Assembly: GCA_035264765.1 (NCBI GenBank)
Contig: DATFPQ010000148.1
Location: 1-25,835, forward strand
DNA: 25,835 nucleotides
From: DATFPQ01 sp035264765
Lineage (GTDB): Bacteria; Actinomycetota; Actinomycetes; Actinomycetales; Angustibacteraceae
Direction: 5' to 3'
In this document: piece by piece, positions 13,827-21,165 of the stretch
Numbering within the stretch: position 1 is the first letter of the stretch
How the letters are laid out: each line of letters begins with the position of its first letter
Notes under the pieces: model-generated
What the model saw: only the letters and a program-made list of their open reading frames with translations
Told to the model about the DNA's origin: nothing
The model's database searches: none
Made by a program: the position numbers and the translations under genes

Positions 13827-13832
13827 AGCCTA
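13827..13832 (-). promoter_or_regulatory. Leaderless -10 element of nadE, including the stop codon of the upstream gene
   Basis: TAGGCT on the minus strand, 7 bases before ATG 13819. Its first three bases are the TAG stop (13832-13830) of the thioesterase-like gene. Confidence 0.5.
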
Positions 13833-14693
13833 TTGGAGCGGTCCGACCACGAGCGTCTGGGCGCTGCGGCCCACCGGACCGCGACGATCGTGCAGCACGG
13901 CCTCGGCGAGGCCGTTCCCCGCGGGCTCCAGCCGGGTGCGAGCGTCCAGCAGCAGCCAGCTCCCCTGGGGTCGGCGGGCCAGGTGGACGGTCAGGTCCAC
14001 GTTCGGGAACGACCAGCGGCCCCAGTCCAGCTGCGCACTCACCCCGCTGGCCGAGTCGGCGACCGTCACCAGCCGCTGCAGCCCCGTCAGCGGCTCGCCG
14101 GGCACCAGGGGCACGGATGGACTCATCCAGACCGACGCCGGGCCCTGACCCCGCAACGTGCCGGAGGCTCGGCGCCAGCGCACGTGCCGGGCGTAACCGA
14201 AGTCCCAGGTGTCGTCGTCCGGCAGGGCGTCGGGGTCCGGAGGGGACGGTTCGCTCGCCGGGGCCGCGGTCGGCGTCGGTTCCGTGGCCTCGCGCACCAG
14301 CCAGGTAGTTGCCCGAAGCGCGGTCCGCTCGGACGTCGAGAGCTCGGACTCGACCAGGACGGCGGACCGCCCGGCGCGCAGGACCTGCGCCCGGGCCGCC
14401 ACCACCCCGACCGGCACGGGGCCGAGGAAGTCCACCACCACGCGCAGGGCTTGCAGGTCGTCGCGGCCGGTGTGCCGGCGTGCCGCGCGCTCGGCGGCGC
14501 GCACCAGCAGCGCGGACGGGGGACCGCCGTGCTGCAGCGCGGGCGACCACGGGCCCTCGGTCGCCTCGGTCGCCCGCCACCGCGTGCCGACGTCCGCGTC
14601 CGTCGGCCCGTCGACGCCCGAAGGCGGCTCGGGGTCCGCGGAGCCGTCGGCGTGCGCGGGGCCGTCGTCAGGCTCGTAGAAGCTCAGCGCCAT
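13830..14693 (-). CDS. Acyl-CoA thioesterase-like protein (double hotdog)
   Basis: A 287-residue protein of the thioesterase-like superfamily (4HBT_3/TesB-like). The first hotdog holds GPWSPALQHGGPPSALLVRAAE with the HGGPP turn, and VVVDFLGPVPVGVVAARAQVLRAGRSA; the second holds SASGVSAQLDWGRWSFPNVDLTVHLARRPQGSWLLLDARTRL and ends in GPVGRSAQTLVVGPL. A Pro/Asp-rich linker (about 140-160) joins them, and the first 30 residues are a disordered acidic lead. It should hydrolyse an acyl-CoA in the cytoplasm, substrate unknown. ATG 14693 is preceded by TAGGGT at 6 bases, a leaderless start. It lies 10 bases before nadE on the same strand, but nadE has its own -10 there. Confidence 0.85.
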   Translation of the reverse strand: MALSFYEPDDGPAHADGSADPEPPSGVDGPTDADVGTRWRATEATEGPWSPALQHGGPPSALLVRAAERAARRHTGRDDLQALRVVVDFLGPVPVGVVAARAQVLRAGRSAVLVESELSTSERTALRATTWLVREATEPTPTAAPASEPSPPDPDALPDDDTWDFGYARHVRWRRASGTLRGQGPASVWMSPSVPLVPGEPLTGLQRLVTVADSASGVSAQLDWGRWSFPNVDLTVHLARRPQGSWLLLDARTRLEPAGNGLAEAVLHDRRGPVGRSAQTLVVGPLQ

Positions 14694-14699
14694 GGCGGG

Positions 14700-14705
14700 A
14701 CCCTA
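14700..14705 (-). promoter_or_regulatory. Leaderless -10 element of the thioesterase-like gene
   Basis: TAGGGT on the minus strand, 6 bases before ATG 14693. Confidence 0.5.
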
Positions 14706-14851
14706 GCCACGGTGGTTCAGACACGGCCCGCTTCGGGCGCTGATGGGGTTGCCTTGTTCGGCGGTATGAGGTCCGCGGGGTGGGCATGACTATGGGGGGC
14801 GAGGCGGCGATGCGCTCCAAGGCGGTGACGATCGCGTTCCCCCAGGGCCAT

Positions 14852-14873
14852 CCACTGGCGATAGCGCCAGTGG
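14852..14873. repeat. 9-bp perfect hairpin in the gap before the Sap-like gene
   Basis: ccactggcg (14852-14860) and cgccagtgg (14865-14873) pair around an ATAG loop. It lies 37 bases past the stop of the Sap-like gene on its strand, so it may be that gene's terminator. The rest of the gap 14706-14909 shows no gene that I can support. Confidence 0.55.
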
Positions 14874-14909
14874 GAGAGCTGATCCAGCCTCGGGGCGGGG
14901 GGTGGACTG

Positions 14910-15569
14910 TCAGCCGCTCAGCCCGACACCCGTGACGAAACCACCGATCAGGATCAAGATCGTGGCGCCGATCACGGTGGAGTGAGCGGCGATCCACCCC
15001 TTCGCGGCGAGGAGCCGAGGCTCCATCTGCCGCGGGAACAGAATCGTCACCACGATCGGGACGACGACCGTGCACGAGGCGATCGCGGTGTAGAGGACGA
15101 CGAGGACAAGGTTCTCGTCGGAGGCCAGCTGCGCGCCGCTGATCGCGAGCCCCGCAGCAGCCGCCAGGAGTAGGGCCTTCGGGCGGAGGTTCAGCGCGAG
15201 GCCGATGCCGAACACGGGCACTGTGCCCACCGACCCAATGCCGTTCAGCCAACCCGGCCCACGGCCGCCACCCGCGCGGGTCCGATGCGTCAGCGTCACC
15301 ACGCCCACCAGCACCATGACGATGCCGAGCATCACCTCCAGCGCCTCCACCAGGACCTCGTGCTGGCGTGATCGTCCGGGAAGTGCCTGGCCCGCAACGG
15401 TCGCCAAAGTGAGGACGGCGAAGGTGCCGAGCACCGTGCCGGCGAGAAAGGCGAGCCCGGAGCGAGTGCGGCTCTCCGAGAGCAGGATGAAGATGGTGGC
15501 CGTGATGGGGACGCTGCTCAGCGCGGCCGCGAGGGCCAGCGGTACCAGGTGAACCAGCGCAGGCCCCAT
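14910..15569 (-). CDS. GAP/Sap family membrane protein (LysE-like fold)
   Basis: A 219-residue integral membrane protein with six hydrophobic segments, at about 5-29, 39-60, 77-95, 118-142, 148-178 and 190-216. The layout and the small-residue-rich first helix (LALAAALSSVPITATIFILLS) fit the GAP family (Sap, sulfolipid-1-addressing protein; formerly a DUF). In mycobacteria GAP and Sap aid transport of glycopeptidolipid and sulfolipid to the surface; outside mycobacteria the cargo is unknown. The central NGIGSVGTVPVFGIGLALNLRPKALLLAAAAG matches the conserved loop with N..PK. ATG 15569 has GGAG 5 bases upstream. It sits alone between the thioesterase gene and a transposase remnant, an accessory position. 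Confidence 0.83.
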   Translation of the reverse strand: MGPALVHLVPLALAAALSSVPITATIFILLSESRTRSGLAFLAGTVLGTFAVLTLATVAGQALPGRSRQHEVLVEALEVMLGIVMVLVGVVTLTHRTRAGGGRGPGWLNGIGSVGTVPVFGIGLALNLRPKALLLAAAAGLAISGAQLASDENLVLVVLYTAIASCTVVVPIVVTILFPRQMEPRLLAAKGWIAAHSTVIGATILILIGGFVTGVGLSG

Positions 15570-15709
15570 CGCGTCTCCGAAGTCAACCGCCGCCGCCGGC
15601 TCGTGGACGGGCTGGCGGTCCCTCCCGCACAGGAAGTATCGCGCACTTGAGCGGCGCGCAGCACGGGCCAGCTCCCGGACCGGGCGTCCGCAGCCGTCAG
15701 GGGCTTTTT

Positions 15710-15878
15710 CACTGGTCCAAGTCCCCGGACTCGGGGTCCTCGTAGCGGCGGACCTCGCCGCCTACGCGCCGGCGGGTGGCCCGGTCGACGGCGGAAAGTC
15801 GTGGCAGGCCCTCCCGACGCAAGATCATGTGCACCGTCGACGCCGACAGACCCACCGCGGGCCGATCCGCACCGGCCC
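15710..15878 (-). pseudogene. Remnant of an IS481-type transposase
   Basis: One minus-strand frame reads VGLSASTVHMILRREGLPRL, then SAVDRATRRRVGGEVRRYED, then PESGDL before a stop. This resembles the end of the N-terminal helix-turn-helix region of IS481-family transposases, where LGL..STVHR.L.RHGL.RL is followed by D.(A/P)T....RRYE...PG(D/E)LVH. Just upstream another frame reads GPVRIG, the residues expected before VGLSAS, so one frameshift separates the pieces. The DDE domain that should follow GDL is absent and no intact ends are seen. A 9-base hairpin (15878-15886 with 15893-15901) lies beside it. It marks an old insertion; nothing functional remains. The gaps 15570-15709 and 15902-16065 hold nothing I can support. 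Confidence 0.65.
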
Positions 15879-16065
15879 ACCTGCGGGTGGTGCCGCAGGT
15901 GCACCCGCTTGACCCGCCGGCGCGGGGTCAGCGTGGGGCTGGCGTGGATGCCGTCAGGCAGCTCCACACCTCGGCCGGAGGTCCTCGTCATGTCACGAAC
16001 CGATGAGCGCGTGTCCCGTCAGCAACGGCCGTGGGTAGCACAGCCAGTCACGGGACCGGCGTGGG

Positions 16066-16071
16066 TACTCT
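16066..16071 (+). promoter_or_regulatory. Leaderless -10 element of the FAD oxidoreductase gene
   Basis: TACTCT, 7 bases before ATG 16079. It decides against the in-frame GTG at 16031. Confidence 0.5.
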
Positions 16072-16078
16072 CGCCGCC

Positions 16079-17623
16079 ATGCAGTCGCGTTACGACGTCG
16101 TGGTGGTCGGGGCCGGCCACAACGGGCTGACCGCCGCGGCCTACCTGGCGCGCGCCGGACGCACGGTCCTGGTGCTCGAGCGGCTCGACCACGTCGGTGG
16201 TGCCGCGGTGTCGGCGCAGGCGTTCCCCGGTGTCGACGCGCGGCTGTCGCGCTACAGCTACCTGGTGTCGCTGCTCCCCCGGCAGATCGTGGACGAGCTG
16301 GGCCTTCCGCTCCGGCTGGTGCGCCGTCGGTACTCGTCCTACACGCCCCTTCCAGGGTCGCCGGACCAAGGGTTGCTCGTTGACAACCAGGACGTGCGCT
16401 CAACCGCCGCCGCGTTCGATCGCATCGGTGCCGGCCGGGACTACCAGGCGTGGCAGCGCTTCTACGCCATGACCGGCCGGGTGGCCCGGGCGGTCTTCCC
16501 GACCATGACTCAGCCGCTGCGGTCCGCGGCCGACGTCCGCTCGCTGCTGGGGGACGACGAGGCCTGGCACGCGCTGACGCAGGCGCCGCTGGGGGAGCTG
16601 CTGGAAAGCACGTTCGCCGACGACACGGTGCGGGGCGTGGCGCTCACGGACGCGCTGATCGGCACGTTCGCCGCGGCGGGGTCGGCGTCCCTGCAGCAGA
16701 ACCGCTGCTTCCTGTACCACGTCATCGGTGGCGGAACCGGCGACTGGGACGTCCCGGTCGGCGGCATGGGCGCGGTCACGGGGGCCCTGGCGTCGGCCGC
16801 AGTCGCGGCCGGAGCGACCATGCTGACCGGTGCCGACGTCACCGCGGTCGACGCTGCCGGAGAGGTCACGTGGCTGGACGACGACGGCGCCACGCACAGC
16901 GTCGCCGCCGGGCACGTCCTCGCGGGGTGTGCGCCGACCACCCTGGACCGGCTCCTGGGCGCGCAGGGGACCGAGCGGGCGGAGGGCGCGCAGCTCAAGG
17001 TCAACATGCTGCTGCACCGGCTGCCGCGCCTGCGGGACGCCTCGGTCGACCCCGCGGCGGCCTTCAGCGGCACCTTCCACGTCAACGAGGGTTACCGACA
17101 GCTGCAGGCCGCGTACGAGGAGGCGGCCTCAGGCCGGCTGCCGTCGGTGCCGCCCTGCGAGATCTACTGCCACTCGCTCACCGACCCGAGCGTGCTCGGG
17201 CCGACGCTGCGTGGCGCAGGCGTGCACACGCTCACCCTCTTCGGGCTGCACCTGCCCGCGCGGTTGTTCGAGGCGGACAACGAGGCCACCCGCGCCGAGG
17301 CACTCGCCCGCACGCTGCGCTCGCTCGACTCGGTGCTCGCCGAGCCGATCGAGGACTGCCTGCTCAGCACTCCGGCCGGCGAGCCCTGCCTGGAGGTCCG
17401 CACGCCGCTGGACCTCGAGGGGGACGTCGGCCTGCCGGGGGGCAACATCTTTCACCGCGACCTGCGCTGGCCCTGGGCCGAGGACGGGTCCGACGTCGGT
17501 CGGTGGGGCGTCGAGACCGAGCACGAGCGGGTGCTGCTCTGCGGGGCCGGCGCCCGGCGCGGCGGCGGCGTCAGCGGCATCCCCGGCCGGGCCGCCGCCA
17601 TGGCGGTCCTTGGCGCGTCCTGA
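16079..17623 (+). CDS. FAD-dependent oxidoreductase, phytoene desaturase/PYROXD2-like
   Basis: A 514-residue flavoprotein. The N-terminal dinucleotide fold is complete: YDVVVVGAGHNGLTAAAYLA (5-24), VLVLERLDHVGGAA with the Glu that binds ribose and the GG of the FAD site. The late LLCGAGARRGGGVSGIPGRAAA is the C-terminal FAD motif of this family. The middle (PVGGMGAVTGALASAAVAAGA) is the typical second conserved part of CrtI/PYROXD2-like enzymes. The substrate is unknown; no carotenoid gene lies nearby, so carotenoid desaturation is not supported. It is probably cytoplasmic or membrane-attached. ATG 16079 fits the fold start and the leaderless -10. A hairpin directly follows the stop, so the gene is probably monocistronic. 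Confidence 0.88.
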   Translation: MQSRYDVVVVGAGHNGLTAAAYLARAGRTVLVLERLDHVGGAAVSAQAFPGVDARLSRYSYLVSLLPRQIVDELGLPLRLVRRRYSSYTPLPGSPDQGLLVDNQDVRSTAAAFDRIGAGRDYQAWQRFYAMTGRVARAVFPTMTQPLRSAADVRSLLGDDEAWHALTQAPLGELLESTFADDTVRGVALTDALIGTFAAAGSASLQQNRCFLYHVIGGGTGDWDVPVGGMGAVTGALASAAVAAGATMLTGADVTAVDAAGEVTWLDDDGATHSVAAGHVLAGCAPTTLDRLLGAQGTERAEGAQLKVNMLLHRLPRLRDASVDPAAAFSGTFHVNEGYRQLQAAYEEAASGRLPSVPPCEIYCHSLTDPSVLGPTLRGAGVHTLTLFGLHLPARLFEADNEATRAEALARTLRSLDSVLAEPIEDCLLSTPAGEPCLEVRTPLDLEGDVGLPGGNIFHRDLRWPWAEDGSDVGRWGVETEHERVLLCGAGARRGGGVSGIPGRAAAMAVLGAS

Positions 17624-17653
17624 CCCGGGCAGCTTCGGATCGAACCGCCCGGG
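17624..17653 (+). terminator. Hairpin terminator after the FAD oxidoreductase gene
   Basis: cccgggc (17624-17630) pairs with gcccggg (17647-17653), and inside them TTCG (17634-17637) pairs with CGAA (17641-17644). It begins at the base after the stop codon. No U-tract follows. Confidence 0.65.
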
Positions 17654-17706
17654 AAGGCAGGGGCAGCGGCACCGCGGCGAACGGACGGCACCCGACGTCC
17701 GGCCCC

Positions 17707-17712
17707 TAGGAT
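17707..17712 (+). promoter_or_regulatory. Leaderless -10 element of glnA2
   Basis: TAGGAT, 6 bases before ATG 17719. No ribosome binding site is present. I see no clear GlnR-type box in the 65 bases before it. Confidence 0.55.
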
Positions 17713-17718
17713 GACGAC

Positions 17719-19053
17719 ATGGACAGGCAGCAGGAGTTCGTGCTCCGCACCATCGAGGAGCGTGACATCCGGTTCGTGCGGCTATGGTTCACCGACGTGC
17801 TCGGCACGCTGAAGTCGGTGGCGGTCGCACCAGCCGAGCTCGAGGGTGCCTTCTCCGAGGGGATCGGCTTCGACGGCAGCGCCATCGAGGGCTTCGCCCG
17901 GGTGTACGAGGCCGACATGCTCGTGCGCCCCGACCCGAGCACGTTCCAGGTGCTGCCCTGGCGCGGCGACAACCCCGGTACCGCGCGGATGTTCTGCGAC
18001 ATCCTGCTGCCGGACGGGACGCCTTCCTACGCCGACCCGCGCAACGTGCTCAAACGCGCGCTGAGCCGCGCGTCCGACCTGGGGTTCACCTTCTACACCC
18101 ACCCCGAGATCGAGTTCTTCCTGTTCGAGCAGGGCCACCCGGGCGAGCCTCCGGTGCCGGTGGACCAGGCCGGCTACTTCGACCACGTCCCGCACGGGAC
18201 GGCGCACGACTTCCGCCGGCAGGCGATCACCTTGCTGGAGTCGATGGGGATCTCGGTCGAGTTCAGCCACCACGAGGGCGCTCCCGGCCAGAATGAGATC
18301 GACCTGCGGTACGCCGACGCCCTGACCACCGCGGACAACATCATGACGTTCCGGACGGTCATCAAGGAGGTGGCGCTAGAGCAGGGGATCTACGCCAGCT
18401 TCATGCCGAAGCCGTTCGCGGAGTACCCCGGCTCGGGCATGCACACGCACCTGTCGCTGTTCGCCGGCGACGGCAACGCCTTCCACGAGGACGGCGCGCC
18501 GTACCAGCTCAGCAAGGTCGGCCGCCAGTTCATCGCCGGCCTGTTGCGGCACGCCGCCGAGATCACCGCGGTCACCAACCAGTGGGTCAACAGCTACAAG
18601 CGTCTGATGGGCGGGGGCGAGGCGCCCAGCTACGTCTGCTGGGGGCACAACAACCGTTCCGCCCTGGTGCGGGTGCCGATGTACAAGCCGGCGAAGGGCC
18701 AGTCGACACGAGCGGAGGTCCGGTCGGTCGACCCCGCCTGCAACCCGTACCTGGCGTTCGCGGTGATGCTGACGGCGGGCCTGAAGGGGATCGAGGAGGG
18801 TTACGACCTTCCCGACGAGGCCGAGGACGACGTGTGGAGCCTCTCGGACGCGGAACGGCGGGCGCTCGGCATCCGGCAGCTCCCCGGCAGCCTGGACGAG
18901 GCGATCGGCGTGATGGAGGAGAGCGAGCTCGTGGCGTCCACCCTGGGCGAGCACGTCTTCGACTTCTTCCTGCGCAACAAGCGTCAGGAGTGGAAGGACT
19001 ACCGCTCGCAGATCACGCAGTACGAGCTGCAGCGGTACCTGCCCATCCTCTGA
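17719..19053 (+). CDS. glnA2: Glutamine synthetase type I, GlnA2 class
   Basis: A 444-residue enzyme of the dodecameric type I family, which joins ammonia and glutamate with ATP. Family segments include FDGSAIEGFA (51-60), THPEIEFFLFEQG with metal ligands, GQNEIDLRYADALTTADNIM (190-209), FMPKPFAEYPGSGMHTHLSL (228-247) with the metal His, NSYKRLMGGGEAP (291-303) and NNRSALVRVP. Length and sequence fit GlnA2, shorter than the main GlnA of about 470. Aligned without gaps to E. coli from GLDGI to NLYDL, Trp373 stands at the place of the adenylylated Tyr397, so this enzyme should not be a GlnE substrate. The M. tuberculosis order glnA1-glnE-glnA2 makes the nearby glnE a conserved neighbour. Some relatives act on polyamines or other amines; glutamate is not certain. 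Confidence 0.93.
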   Translation: MDRQQEFVLRTIEERDIRFVRLWFTDVLGTLKSVAVAPAELEGAFSEGIGFDGSAIEGFARVYEADMLVRPDPSTFQVLPWRGDNPGTARMFCDILLPDGTPSYADPRNVLKRALSRASDLGFTFYTHPEIEFFLFEQGHPGEPPVPVDQAGYFDHVPHGTAHDFRRQAITLLESMGISVEFSHHEGAPGQNEIDLRYADALTTADNIMTFRTVIKEVALEQGIYASFMPKPFAEYPGSGMHTHLSLFAGDGNAFHEDGAPYQLSKVGRQFIAGLLRHAAEITAVTNQWVNSYKRLMGGGEAPSYVCWGHNNRSALVRVPMYKPAKGQSTRAEVRSVDPACNPYLAFAVMLTAGLKGIEEGYDLPDEAEDDVWSLSDAERRALGIRQLPGSLDEAIGVMEESELVASTLGEHVFDFFLRNKRQEWKDYRSQITQYELQRYLPIL

Positions 19054-19078
19054 GGGCGCTCCGGACGGCGGGACGGCG

Positions 19079-19855
19079 ATGGGGCGGGTTCTTGTCACGG
19101 GTGGCACCGGCACCCTGGGTCGCGCCGTCGTTCCGGCGCTGCGGGCCCGCGGTTTCGACGTAGCGGTGCTGTCGAGGTCGCCGGGAGCGTCGGCGGACGG
19201 CGTCCCTCGCCTCGTCGGTGACCTCCGCACGGGCGCGGGTCTGCGGGAGGCGCTGGCGGGCGTGGAGTGCGTGGTGCACCTGGCCAGCGACGCCCGGCAC
19301 GCGCGGCAAGTCGACGTCGACGGGACGGCACGGCTGGCCGGTGCTGCGTCCGCGGCGGGGTGCGGGCACCTGCTGCTCATCTCCATCGTGGGCTGCGACC
19401 GGGTGCCGTTCGGCTACTACCGCGCCAAGGCCGTCGCCGAGGAGGCGGCGCTGCACGGTCCCGTCCCGGCCAGCGTCCTTCGGGCCACGCAGTTCCACGA
19501 GCTGGTCGTCCGGATCGCCCAGACCGTCACGCTGGGCCCGGTGGCGGTCGTCCCGCATGGTCTGCGAGCGGCTCCGGTTGACATTCGGGACGTCGCGGAC
19601 CGGTTGGCGCGGGCGGTGGTGGAGGGGCCGCGAGGGCGGCTGCCGGACCTCGCGGGGCCTGACGTCGTCGAGGTCGCCGCGGTCGCGGCGGACTGGGCGG
19701 CGCGGCGTGGCCGGCGCCGTCCTCGCCCGCTCCGGTTCCCCGCGTTGGGCGGCTTCCTCCGCGCGTTCGCCGACGGCGCGAACCTGCCCGGGCCGGGCGC
19801 CGAGCGCGGCAGCCGGACCCTGGCCGACTGGATGCAGGAGCACGGCCGCCGCTGA
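19079..19855 (+). CDS. Atypical short-chain dehydrogenase (NmrA-like)
   Basis: A 258-residue NAD(P)-binding protein. VLVTGGTGTLGRAVVPAL (4-21) is the glycine-rich nucleotide loop of the extended/atypical SDR group, VAVLSRSPG carries the Arg that suits NADPH, and VVHLAS the next strand. GYYRAKAVAEEA has the YxxxK segment, with VLRATQFHELV after it. The C-terminal part (PVDIRDVADRLARAVVEG and FLRAFADGANLPGP) matches NmrA-like sugar epimerase-type sensors. The substrate is unknown; many in this group are redox sensors or quinone-linked. ATG 19079 is 25 bases after glnA2 on the same strand, so it could be read with it, with weak GGACGG before the start. It is convergent with the pyruvyl transferase gene. 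Confidence 0.82.
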   Translation: MGRVLVTGGTGTLGRAVVPALRARGFDVAVLSRSPGASADGVPRLVGDLRTGAGLREALAGVECVVHLASDARHARQVDVDGTARLAGAASAAGCGHLLLISIVGCDRVPFGYYRAKAVAEEAALHGPVPASVLRATQFHELVVRIAQTVTLGPVAVVPHGLRAAPVDIRDVADRLARAVVEGPRGRLPDLAGPDVVEVAAVAADWAARRGRRRPRPLRFPALGGFLRAFADGANLPGPGAERGSRTLADWMQEHGRR

Positions 19856-19866
19856 GCCGGGCGCGG

Positions 19867-21165
19867 CTACCTGCCGCCCAGGCCCGTGGCGCCCGCGTCC
19901 CGAGCGGCCCGAGCCGCTCGCCGGGCATGGGCCACGGCGGCGTGAGGGTGTCTGCGCAGCCGCACCGCGACGTCGTCGACCATCCCACGCTGGCGCGGCG
20001 GCCGCACCGGTCCGGGGTAGCTCGTCGCCGACACCCGTGCGTCGAAGGCCACCGCTCCCGGGTCGAGGCGCCCGCCCTGGTAGACGTGCTGCAGGCCGTT
20101 GCGCTCCATAAAACCCGAGAAGACCTCCCACCGCTTGGCGTGCCCGCTGTTCAGACCCGTGTAGTCGGCCTCCGCGTACAGCTCGGCGGGGTCGACGTCG
20201 GCGCCCACATTGCGGACCAGGCGGTGCGGGATCTCGTGGTAGCGGGCCAGCTCGAGAGTGCGGGAGTCGTGCGCCAACACGACCGCCGGGGTGCCGGCGA
20301 GCGTGGACGTGATGTTGCCGTGGATCCTGGTGCCGAACGAGAAGTCCTGGGTGGCCAGGAAGTCCATCCAGGTGGGCGGGTCGAGGAAGAAGCGGATCTT
20401 GCGCTCGCGGTAGAGCGGGTGCGTCTCGTGCACCGGCAGGTCGCTCGTCCGACCGGCCTCGTCCGGGCTGTCGCCGTAGATGAGCAGTCCGAGCGTCTTC
20501 AGGTCCTGCGGGACGTACGTCAGGTGCGGGTAGCGGCGGTGGGCGGCCATGGTGATCGCACCCATGTCCTTCACGTACGGGGACACGTTGATGGCGACGC
20601 GGGACCGGGCCGTGAGGCCGGCCGGGTCCTTGGCGACATGCAGGTCGGGACCGCGCAGGAACAGCGACGGGCAGCCGATGACCTCGACGTCGCGGAACCC
20701 CAGCCCGTGCAGGTACTCGGCCGTGAACTCGCCGCGCACCCCGATGGACGCGGACCGATCCAGCACGGCTCCGACGAAGCGCCGGACGCTCGACTCGAGG
20801 GGGGTCAGCCGGGACGCGTTGTACCCCGTGGTGGCCTGCGCGCCCACGCCGAGGACGACCACGGGGATCGTCAGCCGCTCGATCAGGTCGGTGAGCGCGT
20901 CGAGGTGCCCCTTGAAAGACTTGCGGAACGCGTTGGCCAGCGGCACCACGAAGACGTCGAACTCCTCGTTGATCCGCGGCGCGTCGTCGATCTGGGCCGC
21001 GAACCGGTTCGACACCACGTCGTTGCCCTGGACCGAGAGCAGCCGATGGGCCGCGTGGCTGAAGACGAGGTTGCCGACGTTGTCCCCGATGGCGTTCTGG
21101 CGGAACGTCCGATCCGCCGACAGCACTCGGAACGGGTCCTTACGGGACCGCAGCAGGACCCTCAC
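19867..21165 (-). CDS. Polysaccharide pyruvyl transferase family protein
   Basis: A 432-residue cytoplasmic transferase of the family that places pyruvate ketals from phosphoenolpyruvate on sugars of surface polymers. Family parts are QNAIGDNVGNLVFSHAAHRLLS near the start, the VVLGVGAQ strand, SIGVRGEFTAEYLHGLGF and EVIGCPSLFL, SRVAINVSPYVKDMG, and the late TQDFSFGTRIHGNITSTLAGTPAVVLAHDSRTLE, whose TRIHG is the most conserved site. About 50 residues at the C-terminus (rich in Arg, His, Ala) lie outside the domain. The GTG at 21165 overlaps the TGA of the upstream gene (GTGA), so the two are translated together. The pair probably modifies and builds one wall or capsule polymer; the acceptor sugar is unknown. 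Confidence 0.88.
   Translation of the reverse strand: MRVLLRSRKDPFRVLSADRTFRQNAIGDNVGNLVFSHAAHRLLSVQGNDVVSNRFAAQIDDAPRINEEFDVFVVPLANAFRKSFKGHLDALTDLIERLTIPVVVLGVGAQATTGYNASRLTPLESSVRRFVGAVLDRSASIGVRGEFTAEYLHGLGFRDVEVIGCPSLFLRGPDLHVAKDPAGLTARSRVAINVSPYVKDMGAITMAAHRRYPHLTYVPQDLKTLGLLIYGDSPDEAGRTSDLPVHETHPLYRERKIRFFLDPPTWMDFLATQDFSFGTRIHGNITSTLAGTPAVVLAHDSRTLELARYHEIPHRLVRNVGADVDPAELYAEADYTGLNSGHAKRWEVFSGFMERNGLQHVYQGGRLDPGAVAFDARVSATSYPGPVRPPRQRGMVDDVAVRLRRHPHAAVAHARRAARAARDAGATGLGGR

Noticed and set aside
12692..14308. Plus-strand open frame of 538 codons
   Set aside because: Antisense to nadE and the thioesterase gene, both clearly real.
14785..14934. Plus-strand 49-codon frame (MTMGGEAAMRSK...) in the gap before the Sap-like gene
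   Set aside because: No ribosome site, no leaderless -10, no family, and it runs through the hairpin and into the Sap-like gene end.
15878..15901. 9-bp hairpin beside the transposase remnant as an insertion sequence end
   Set aside because: No partner end or target duplication is seen; listed only as part of the remnant.
16079..17623. Carotenoid desaturase (crtI) call
   Set aside because: The fold fits the wider family, but no crtB, crtE or other carotenoid gene is nearby and the middle region fits PYROXD2-like proteins better.
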